Assembly: GCA_016719615.1 (NCBI GenBank)
Contig: JADJYQ010000001.1
Location: 1,772,501 to 1,836,500, forward strand
Direction: 5' to 3'
DNA length: 64,000 bases
From: Saprospiraceae bacterium
GTDB lineage: Bacteria; Bacteroidota; Bacteroidia; Chitinophagales; Saprospiraceae
A program made the position numbers and the translations under genes. This document shows positions 1 to 9,400 of this stretch, piece by piece. Positions within the stretch are counted from its first letter, which is position 1, and every line of letters begins with the position of its first letter. Under the pieces are notes generated by a model. That model ran no database searches and was not told the origin of the DNA. It worked only from the letters and a program-made list of their open reading frames with translations.

Positions 1-3000
1 CTTCACCATCAACCGGTATATTGAATTTAATCTTTGTAACGGCATTGAATGGATTCGGTTGGTTTTGATATAAATAGAATCCTTTTGTAGATCCATTTTC
101 GTCTTTGAATCTGAATTCGATGTTCAATTCATCTAATTGTTCTGTATAAGCTTCTGCTAAAAAGTCAGATGCTAATACGAGATTTCCATTCAGTTTACTT
201 CTCTTTAAAGCATCAAATACCAGGTAAAACAAAATTTGGTTTTCCTGTAACGGAATCACTTGATCCCAGCTCAACTTGATGCGTTGTGTTGCAAAATCGT
301 GCATATAATTAGCATCGTCGATGGGAATAACTCCAGATTCAATACCATTAAATTGCAAAACCGAAGCTTCATAATTAAAAGCCAACTGCATTCCTGACAA
401 TACGCCTGTTTGTCCTGCAGTTACAGGGATTCGTACTTGTTGGCGGGCAACAAAATCCAAATCCTCTACGTCGAGAACAAATGATTTTTTGGTTCTTTGT
501 TCTACATTCTGCAAGTTGCTGGTGCGGGCATTTCCCGAAACATCTCCCATTTTTATGGCGATGAAATTATTATCCATTTTATCATTGGATAATTTGTCTA
601 TCACAGACTTTTCATTAAAAGGCCATGGATTGTTACTGTCGTTGAATTTCTGAGTAGCGGAAACAAATTTCCAGGATTTATTATCAGGAAATTGATTCGT
701 AATACCCAAAATCAATTTGCGGAGATCTGAAACATCCTTCGCCGTAATAGAGGCAGAATTATTAATATCTGCTGCGATTACTTTATAAGGAGAATTCAAA
801 TTCTGTAGTCCAAGAATATGTCTTTGTATAAAAACAATATCCTGAGTCGTTACACCATTCAAAGGATCATCATCTTTTTGAGCGGTGATTGTATAATTTT
901 CATTTAATGGCAATCCCACAAATGCATATTGACCATCTACCTGAGTTATCTCATATTTAGGCATATTTGGCATATTTGCATTTAGGGTCACCATTGCATT
1001 TTCTAATTTGCTATTGGCCTCATTGAAAATTGCTCCAGCCAGGTTGCCAGTGTTTCCACCTCCCAAATTGTCAGGACATGCATTACCTAATCCATCCTGG
1101 ATGATCACTTTGGTATCACAATAGTCAGCATTACCTGCTTCATCAAAAACAAAGATGCTAACATCAAATGTATCAACAACGCCTCCCTCGATTTGCGGGC
1201 ACGTAAATGTGCGTGTCACATTATTTGGATTTGCAGAAAATGCAAAACGCAATTTATTATTAGGTGTACAATTGTCCCTACTACCATGATCGAAACTGTT
1301 TGCCCAAATCGTAACTTGCCCACTTGATGGCATGATCACTGTTATAAGGCCGGTTTGACAAACTGGCGTTGGAAGTTTACGATCGATGATCGTAAAACGA
1401 CGTATACATGTTGCACTGTTGCCGCATTGATCTATAACAGTCCATTTGATGCGATGAGTTCCTACTGGATACGTTCCACTGGCATTGCTTCCAATGCTTG
1501 AAAATTCAACACTTCCGTCATTGTTAAGATCGATTTCATAATTATAGAGTAATTGAGCAGGCAAACAATCATCTGATGCTTCTGCAAATAGGGTAGCAAA
1601 ACCATTACAATCAGAATTTGTACTTTCAAAAAATAAGTCTGAACAAGGTGTTATAAAGTGAGGATTGATGGAGTTTTTAATTTTAATGACCTGGGTGTAA
1701 GTCCATCTTCCTTTACCAGTACTACTATTATATAGACACCAATCTACGACAGTCCAGGTTCTTAAGATTTTGAAACAAACATTTTCCACAATGTTGAATA
1801 CTTGATCTTCAGATGTTGCAATGATATTAGAACAAGTCAAATTAGATGGCCAGCTAGGCTTACCCGTAATATCAGGACTGATGTCAGCATGACAAGCATG
1901 CGTTTCAATATGGTCTGGCCATACAATTAAATTTTTGCCATCGAAAGGTGTGGAATCAACAACTGTAATTTTTTGCGTACACCTTTGTTTATTATTGATG
2001 CTAAAATCATCATAAAAAGCAAACTTTCTTTCTATCGTTCCAAGACCACATGAATTTAAATTGTTATCAACACTGCTATCCACATGCAAATTGCAATCTT
2101 CAATGACTAATCCATCATATCCCCAATGTCTAGGTTGGGCATAGCGAGTATAAGTAGGATCATACAAAACTATGGGTCTTCGATCAAACTCAGCTGTTCT
2201 GTAAGAACCAAACACAAATAAATTTGCTTTATCAAATTCGCATGAAATAGTAATATCAGGTAAACAAGTTACAACTGGTGGTTTTTTATCCTGCACGGTT
2301 ACGCGCACCATACACTCGTTTGTATTACCTGCTTTATCAACAACTTGTAATACTACGGTTAATGGATTATTTGGAATATCGTTGCAGCAGAACTCCACAA
2401 AATCTCCATATAGGCTATCATCTTTAATTGGATCTGGACAATTACCCGGATTCATCCTGCGGACTTTAAAATATCCCATCTCACAATTATCGTGCGAGCC
2501 ATCATCAAATGTGATTGCATAAACTTTTGCAGATCCTGCATCTGTAAGCGTTACTACAGTTTCCAGATCACACACTGCGATTGGTCTTGTTTTTTCTTCC
2601 ACAAATACTTCAGTAGCACAAGTATCCGCGTTTCCGCAACCATCATTTCCAATAAATAAAACCCATGATAATCCTACAGGAAGATTAAATATTTGATATT
2701 GCGTATTATTTAATTTTAATACACCGGCGGTTGTTGCTTCTATAGCTGAAGGTGGCGTATTCAAATCAGCTCCGCGCTTTACTTTGACTACCCAACTTAC
2801 TGTTGAACACTCCGTAAAAACCGTTGGAATATTTAAAATTGCTTCGCCCTCACAAGTGTTAGGTAATGTTGAAATAGTAATATTATCTCCACAAACAATC
2901 TGCGGACCATTTTGATCTTCAACTTTTATAACTTGAATACAAGTGGTTTGTCTTCCTGTACACCAGTCGGCAACAATCCATTCCCGGAGTATTTTAAAAG

Positions 3001-4195
3001 TACCCGGACAAACATTCAAACGAATATCTGTAAAAGTAAAATCAAGATTTCTGCAAGTTGCGAAACTTGGCAAACCTGTGCCTTGGTATTTTACACTACC
3101 ATTCGAATTTAATGAATCATATGGTGATGGGTGCCCATTAGGCAAAGCGTTCCAGGCTATTGCACCAAAAATAGCTTGCTTTTGACGGTTTTCACAAAGT
3201 AATATTGGATTTTGAAATCCATCATAATTCAATGGACAAGTAATAGCACCTATATCTCCCACCCGGATTAAAATGGTGTCTGTGCAAGTAAATTCATTTC
3301 CATATGAATCAGTTGCTATCCAGTCTCTGAAAACAGTATCTATATATAAAATAGGCGGCGGACAATCAGCATGTACAATGCGATCTGAATATGTAATAAT
3401 CGTAGGACCACAATTATCTACCAAACTGTTGGTAGACCGATATCTTTGAACTCCAATTCTCGTTGGGTTAGGAGCACCAGCAGGCATTGGAAAACCAATA
3501 TCTTCAGGTTCATATTCTTCATCGCAATCAATGGTATAAGTCTCACATTCTAAACGAGGTTTTAACTTATCTTCTACTAACATATAGCCCCAGCATGTAT
3601 TCCCGGAACAAACGTGAATAACTTCCACAATAAATTCTTTGCCGATGTGAGAAGCATTGAGATAAGGGCTGCTTTGGATAGGCAGATTGGTAATTTTGTC
3701 TTTTATGACTACGATATAATCGAGACTGTCATAAATACCTTCCAGTATTAGACTTGGATAAACGAATCCTGCGCAATTTTCATCCAATGAAAAATGTATT
3801 TTATCATTGCAATCCACCTGCGGAGCAAAACGACTGGACACATGTACATTAAATGTGTCAGCACAAGCTATATCTCTTCTAAATATCAGTTCGTAATTAC
3901 CAGGCAGAGTGTAAAATATTTCGAAACCTGGAAATCCAGGTGTCAAATTATTTATAATTACACCTATTGCTGGACTTACCAGTAATTGGTAACTACTTGC
4001 ACCAAAGTAAGGATTGATCAGTAAAGTGTCATGATCGCCTACACATGCAATACCAGGTACTCCTGTAAGTGGAGAAGGATTTCCACAGGGTTGTGCGGAA
4101 ACTTCACTCCAGATGGGGAAGCATAACAGTATCGCTATCATCTTTAATCTTCCGATGCCTCGACTTAATACTGTTGTTAGTAATGGTTTGTTCAT
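1..4195 (-). CDS. Giant secreted HYR-type protein with dockerin-like and cohesin-like modules and T9SS sorting domain (3' end outside window)
   Basis: The frame is open from an ATG at 4195 to the window edge, about 1398 residues, and is cut inside the C-terminal domain. It begins with a short basic segment and a hydrophobic stretch ending VSAQ, a plausible Sec signal. The middle is a run of HYR/Ig-like domains recognisable by repeated phrases such as VEDKLKPRLEC, RDWIATDSYGNE and RTWTVVDWC. Near the end is a dockerin-like pair (NGVTTQDIVFIQRHILG, then AADINNSASITAKDVSDLRK), a linker with IKMGDV, a cohesin-like beta domain, and the start of a type A sorting domain (FYLYQNQPNPFN). It is paralogous, module for module, to the next gene on the same strand. 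The inferred role is a surface-exposed adhesin or matrix protein exported by T9SS; the ligand is unknown. The last few dozen residues are not visible. Confidence 0.85.
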   Translation of the reverse strand, partial: MNKPLLTTVLSRGIGRLKMIAILLCFPIWSEVSAQPCGNPSPLTGVPGIACVGDHDTLLINPYFGASSYQLLVSPAIGVIINNLTPGFPGFEIFYTLPGNYELIFRRDIACADTFNVHVSSRFAPQVDCNDKIHFSLDENCAGFVYPSLILEGIYDSLDYIVVIKDKITNLPIQSSPYLNASHIGKEFIVEVIHVCSGNTCWGYMLVEDKLKPRLECETYTIDCDEEYEPEDIGFPMPAGAPNPTRIGVQRYRSTNSLVDNCGPTIITYSDRIVHADCPPPILYIDTVFRDWIATDSYGNEFTCTDTILIRVGDIGAITCPLNYDGFQNPILLCENRQKQAIFGAIAWNALPNGHPSPYDSLNSNGSVKYQGTGLPSFATCRNLDFTFTDIRLNVCPGTFKILREWIVADWCTGRQTTCIQVIKVEDQNGPQIVCGDNITISTLPNTCEGEAILNIPTVFTECSTVSWVVKVKRGADLNTPPSAIEATTAGVLKLNNTQYQIFNLPVGLSWVLFIGNDGCGNADTCATEVFVEEKTRPIAVCDLETVVTLTDAGSAKVYAITFDDGSHDNCEMGYFKVRRMNPGNCPDPIKDDSLYGDFVEFCCNDIPNNPLTVVLQVVDKAGNTNECMVRVTVQDKKPPVVTCLPDITISCEFDKANLFVFGSYRTAEFDRRPIVLYDPTYTRYAQPRHWGYDGLVIEDCNLHVDSSVDNNLNSCGLGTIERKFAFYDDFSINNKQRCTQKITVVDSTPFDGKNLIVWPDHIETHACHADISPDITGKPSWPSNLTCSNIIATSEDQVFNIVENVCFKILRTWTVVDWCLYNSSTGKGRWTYTQVIKIKNSINPHFITPCSDLFFESTNSDCNGFATLFAEASDDCLPAQLLYNYEIDLNNDGSVEFSSIGSNASGTYPVGTHRIKWTVIDQCGNSATCIRRFTIIDRKLPTPVCQTGLITVIMPSSGQVTIWANSFDHGSRDNCTPNNKLRFAFSANPNNVTRTFTCPQIEGGVVDTFDVSIFVFDEAGNADYCDTKVIIQDGLGNACPDNLGGGNTGNLAGAIFNEANSKLENAMVTLNANMPNMPKYEITQVDGQYAFVGLPLNENYTITAQKDDDPLNGVTTQDIVFIQRHILGLQNLNSPYKVIAADINNSASITAKDVSDLRKLILGITNQFPDNKSWKFVSATQKFNDSNNPWPFNEKSVIDKLSNDKMDNNFIAIKMGDVSGNARTSNLQNVEQRTKKSFVLDVEDLDFVARQQVRIPVTAGQTGVLSGMQLAFNYEASVLQFNGIESGVIPIDDANYMHDFATQRIKLSWDQVIPLQENQILFYLVFDALKRSKLNGNLVLASDFLAEAYTEQLDELNIEFRFKDENGSTKGFYLYQNQPNPFNAVTKIKFNIPVDGE

Positions 4196-4535
4196 AATCT
4201 TATGTTTATAAAATTCGTTTTTGCCTATAGTCATACATCCCATGCCCATATGGCATGACCTATATCACTATTGTGAAATATTGGGTGGGTGCTATTATGA
4301 AAGGATCTGAGTAACTGAATGCTCAAATATTCCATTACCCATTAATTGCAAGTAACATTCCAAAAAAGAATCAAAAAAGATTAGGTTTAGAAGAGATTTT
4401 AATGTGAAAATATTATAAAAATATATCAATTGTTAATCATATGAATTACAAGATTTTACACTTAATCAAATAATTCTATGGGTAAAAATAATTTATATAA
4501 TAAATGATATTCCCCAATTGACTTGAAGCCAACAT

Positions 4536-4568
4536 AAAAAAAAAGGCACCAATCCTGCGATTAGTGCC
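4536..4568 (-). terminator. Rho-independent terminator after the second HYR protein gene
   Basis: On the minus strand GGCACTAATC and GATTGGTGCC form a 10-bp stem (one G-U pair) around a 4-nt loop, followed by nine T. It lies about 95 nt past the stop at 4663. The surrounding gap 4196-4662 is otherwise AT-rich with no gene I can support; it also holds the promoter region of the paralog that starts at 4195. Confidence 0.8.
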
Positions 4569-4662
4569 TTTTCTAAAATATTGAATTTTTTATTATAAGA
4601 TCTTATAAATCAACATTATATCACTTATTTAAGCATATATGTGCGATTTAATAGATCTATAC

Positions 4663-6408
4663 TTACTCAGTTATGAGCATTCTTCTCGTTGCTGTATGAC
4701 TTGTTGCATCCAGTTGGTAATATAAAACACCGCTTACATTAATATCGGATTTGTTCAATATAAACTTGTTTTCGCCTTTATTGGATTGGAGTTCATAAAC
4801 TCTCAACACTTTTCCGGAAACGTCATAAATACTCAATTTGGCCATTCCAGCTTCAGGTAAAGTAAACTTGATCAGTGTTTCTTTAAGGAATGGATTCGGT
4901 GTATTTTGACTCAATTCAAAAACTGCGGTTCCTTCCAAACCTTTCTCAGTTCTAACTCCTAATTTAACGTCCTTGATATGGAGAGATCCGTCATATGCTT
5001 CTGCTTCGGTTATATCAGAATTTATGGCCAAAAGGCTGCTTGCTTTCGCAGTTGCTTGGGCTCTAAATACAAGAGTAAATAAGATTTCATCAGAAGTTAC
5101 AGTCATTGGATTTTTACTATTCCAGCTAGTTGTAAGAATTCCATCCTGAATTCTATTCGTTCCGAAATTGGCTTCATCCAAAGCCAAAACTCCAGATTCC
5201 AAGCTTTCAAACTGAAGCACACTCCGATCAAATTTTAAAGTAAACTGGTAAGCTGAGATATTATTAAAGTTTGAAGCTCTGAATGCAACCCGATACAATT
5301 CACCTGCGACCGTATTTGCGTCATCAATGGTTAACTGCAATGCATTTGATCTAGTAGTGCTACCACTAAAATTTCTACCTCTTGCACTGTTATTAACATC
5401 CCCCATTTTGACAGCCAGGAAGTTCTCAATAACTTCCGTTGGTGTCTGAAGTGGAACTACAGACTGACGAGGAGCGTTGTAAGGTACTTTAGGATCAACA
5501 AACACATAAGAACTTGGCACAAACGTCCAGCTTTCACATTTTGAAAACACATTGCTTACTCCAAGAATCAACTTCCTAATCTCGGAAATATCAGATGCTG
5601 TTACGCTATTGCTAAGATTTACATCCGCTGCAATTATTTTGTATGGTGTGTTTAATTCTTCAATTCCTAAAATATGTCTTTGAATCTTAACGATGTCTGC
5701 TGTAGATACGCCATTTGAATGATCATCATTCCGGTTTGGTTTCACAACATACTCTTTTGACAATCCATAATCCAAATCTCCAAATAGATAACGTCCGTTT
5801 GTAGAAGTCGTCATGTGTTTTTTCATAATAGTTGACTCAAACAACTGAACTTCTGCATCCTGAGTTTCTTCACTGCTGAGGGTTCTAATCTCACCGGTGA
5901 TTTTACCAAAAGAGCCTACATCCGGACAAACATTATGTGGATCCTGTATAACAACTGTAGTTTCACAACAGTCTCTGTTGCCTTCCTCGTCTTCAACACA
6001 TATCGTCACAGGAATGATCAACTCATCGTTGACTCTGTTATTTACAAAATCATCACAACAAATCGTCATACTGTCACTGTTAAAATCATCAAAATAAATT
6101 CTGAGATCCTGAGCTGCAGTACAATTGTCAAAACTTCCGGCATCCAAATCCTTAGCCCAAATCGTAATGCAACCATTAACCGGCATGACCGTAGTAATAA
6201 TGCCTACATGACAATAAGGGGTAGGTGCTTTGCAATCTTTGATTTCAAACAATTGGCAATTGGCGGCAATATTTCCACAACCATCTTCCACATACCAACA
6301 TATTCTATGAATTCCGATTGGATAGGTACCACTTGCATCGAAAGGATTCAGCGCGTTATCTGCCAGCGGGTTATGAACTTTTGTAGGAGTTCTTCCTGCA
6401 GCATATTC
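4663..6408 (-). CDS. C-terminal part of frameshifted giant HYR/dockerin-like/cohesin-like T9SS protein
   Basis: This frame continues the protein that starts at 10973; the two frames join at the T5 run 6409-6413 (plus strand), where one missing base would restore a single protein of about 2100 residues. Coding sense runs upstream of the first ATG (6291) through PLADNALNPFDASGTYPIG, so that ATG is not the real start. Modules in order: the last HYR-type domains, a dockerin-like pair (NGVSTADIVKIQRHILG and AADVNLSNSVTASDISEIRK), KMGDVN linker, a cohesin-like beta domain (YRVAFRASNFNNISAYQFTL), and a complete type A sorting domain (LSQNTPNPFLKET ... RMLITE). A strong terminator follows. Secretion through T9SS to the cell surface is a family-based inference; binding partner unknown. 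Confidence 0.85.
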   Translation of the reverse strand, partial: EYAAGRTPTKVHNPLADNALNPFDASGTYPIGIHRICWYVEDGCGNIAANCQLFEIKDCKAPTPYCHVGIITTVMPVNGCITIWAKDLDAGSFDNCTAAQDLRIYFDDFNSDSMTICCDDFVNNRVNDELIIPVTICVEDEEGNRDCCETTVVIQDPHNVCPDVGSFGKITGEIRTLSSEETQDAEVQLFESTIMKKHMTTSTNGRYLFGDLDYGLSKEYVVKPNRNDDHSNGVSTADIVKIQRHILGIEELNTPYKIIAADVNLSNSVTASDISEIRKLILGVSNVFSKCESWTFVPSSYVFVDPKVPYNAPRQSVVPLQTPTEVIENFLAVKMGDVNNSARGRNFSGSTTRSNALQLTIDDANTVAGELYRVAFRASNFNNISAYQFTLKFDRSVLQFESLESGVLALDEANFGTNRIQDGILTTSWNSKNPMTVTSDEILFTLVFRAQATAKASSLLAINSDITEAEAYDGSLHIKDVKLGVRTEKGLEGTAVFELSQNTPNPFLKETLIKFTLPEAGMAKLSIYDVSGKVLRVYELQSNKGENKFILNKSDINVSGVLYYQLDATSHTATRRMLITE

Positions 6409-9400
6409 TTTTTAGTCAATGGACCCACTGCATAATCAAATCCAGAATGTTGTCCTTTTCCATCATTGTTGATGTCTATCTTGTAATCATAGAATAACCA
6501 ATCCAAAGGACTACAATTATCTGTTGCATCCACTGTAATGCTTATATGTCCATAACAAACATTTTCAGCAGTATTTTTGACAGCTGGCTCGCAATCGCCC
6601 ATGGTAACTGTAATTTCAGGTTTATCAGTATCAGATACTTTAATGATCTGTAGATACTCCCATCTTCCATTGATTGGATCCAAGCTTGGGTCATATTGAC
6701 ACCAATCAATGACAACCCAGGTCCGCAATACTTTGAAACATGCCTGAGGTTCTATGGTAAATATTTCATCATAGTATTCGATGCTGATCAAAGCACACAA
6801 ATCATCTGAATTGTTCTCAACGATTGGTCTGCCTAATAATGGATTATCCGGGCTCAAATCCGCTCCGCATCCAACTATAGTAGTTGCCTGCCCAGTGCAA
6901 TTACCCGGCCAGGTAATATCATCATCAGGATCGCAATTATCTGTTCTATTGATATAAAATGGATCGCAGTCCACAACCCAAATAGTTTGAGTAGCCGTTA
7001 CGCTAAGACCATTAGGTCCTCTGGCAACAACAGTTCTAGTCAATTGTCCCTGCCCGCACTCGCGGTTGTCATTAACGGATATGCTAAAGTTGGTTCCGCA
7101 GGCACCTAATACAGTTCCATCAAAACCCCAGGTCAGTTCATATTTGCGATCTGCATGTGCTGTGTCAAACAACACTCGATAATAATCGCAAGCACGGTTC
7201 CATGCAGGTGGATTTGAAGGTGGAGCACCAGGAACGAATCCTGGGTATCCGGTAATGTCATTGCGGACGCAATAGTTATAACATACGAGATCTTTTGTTA
7301 CGACTTTTTTCCTTGCACTCAAATCATTGACCACTCTACCAAAAGTTGCATCATTAGGATCGTCGAGGTTCTCAACATCAAACCAGAACCAGCAGCTCAC
7401 AACGATATTTGGTGGTGCAACTACTGTAGGGATACTTTTATCTTGAACTTCTACTTCAACCATACAATCGCTAAAGCGGTTGAATAAATTACCACCTGGG
7501 TTCATTCTGCTTGGTGCGATAGGTCCCACTCCTGGCTCGCGATCAAACACGCGAACAACAACCATTATTCTATTTCCTACATCACTGCAACAAAATTTCA
7601 CATGGTCGTCAAAATAAATTTGGTTACCATCAAGTATTGCATTGTCATCACCATTAATACCAGAACAATTTATTCCATTATCCGCCTGATTCGCATTGCT
7701 ACCATTGTTGGTACCTCTGAGGTGTTCCATTCTAATGGCTTTAAAGAAAATATGAGGGGCACAATTATCAAAACTTCCCTGATCTAAATCTTCTGCAAAT
7801 ACTTTTGCAAAATTTTCGGTGGGAGACTGATTTCCATTAATACTAACAACTGTTCGTTGATCACATACAGCAACCGGAGGCACGTTGTCTTGAACATTAA
7901 CTGCAACGCGTTTTTTGGTAATATTTCCGCAACAATCTTCTGCAATAATATATGCATTCCATATGCCTACTTCCATATCAAGTATAAGGTAACCTGCGAC
8001 ATCATTTCCCAAGACGGTTCCTGTTTCTGATTCTACACTATAATGCAATTCATTACTGCAATTATCAAGTAACCATGGTGCTGGAACGTCCCATTTTCCG
8101 GTACATGTCCATACATCCATATTTACAATTACGGTATCTGGATAAAGAACATCTGGTCCTTCTTTGTCAGCTACTTTTATAATTTGGTTTACGCCTCCAA
8201 TTTCACTTGTGCACCAATCTAAAACGGTCCACTGTCTTATAATTTTGAAACAGCCTATAGGGCCTGCATCACAACCTGGTGTTGCCAATTCAATGCGAAT
8301 ATCCTGGAAAGTGATACCCATATTTGAGCAATCACCACCAGAGGGAAATCCAGTTCCAGCCCATTGAATCACTTCGTCAGGTCCCCAACAAACAGGATTT
8401 GTCGGTCTCCAGCTGGGATGTGCTGGCCAATAAACAGGGAATGGACTAGGATGACCAATATAGAGTCCGGTATCAATACAATTCCATCCTAAAGTTTTAG
8501 GTAATCTTTCTCCGGCAAGATCTCCATTTGGGCTCGGTAAAAATCCACCAGTTGCAAACCAATATGCTGAATCTAATAGATATCCATCAACGCAATATGG
8601 GGATGATAAGTAATGCGCCGTATAATCTTTTGTAGTGTTTATTTTTCCGTCACAACTAAGTGAAGATTCTTCAAGGTCATCAAAATTCAAAGGAACGTCT
8701 ACAGAAGCAATTGTTGCGAGAGCTACTGTAATAGTTTGTATGCAACTACTTCTATTGCCATAGCCATCTTCAGCAGTCCATGTTCTAACTATGATCTCTT
8801 CGTTGCCGGAAGCACAACTTCCTTGAGTTACATTATCCTTATAGGATAAGGCAAAGCCACCACAATTTTCTACTACAGATGGAGTCCCCATAAATTGCGG
8901 AGAGGTTTCGGAAGTTCCACAAGTGATGCAAGTATCTCTTGCACATGTAAGACGGGGTGCAATTTTATCTTCAACGGTAGCATGTCCCCAACAGGAATTG
9001 CCTGTGACAGGATCTCTTACTGTTATTTTTATTTCACGCCCGATATCCTGAATTCCTAATTGAACTCCGGGTACATTGGGCTGACGATCGATGATCACAT
9101 TTGTGATCCAATCTCTAAGTTCCACAACGTAGTCATCGAAACATTTATAAGGACCACCGGCGAGTACTTCATCCGCTGACACGGTTGCAAAGCAATTTTC
9201 GTCTAAGCTGATTTGAATTTCATCTTGGCAAGCGAGATGTTGAACAGTATTTAAATATTCATTTACGCATACATCAAATGTACAAGTAGCAATATTTCCA
9301 GCGGCATCTGAGGCCTCATAACAGAGTGTAGTACAACCGATTGGAAAGAAACAACCTGGACCATATGGACGACCACATGTTTGGCGAACAGCGATCATAT

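Noticed and set aside
2912..3985. Plus-strand ORFs of 60-80 codons inside the giant minus-strand gene
   Set aside because: They lie opposite continuous, recognisable HYR-protein coding sequence and have low-complexity shadow translations.
6400..6420. Programmed -1 ribosomal frameshift at the AAAAAG run in the giant HYR gene
   Set aside because: The heptamer would be T-AAA-AAG, so the P-site tRNA would re-pair with TAA; five other genes have similar breaks, one in the opposite direction, which fits sequence error rather than recoding.
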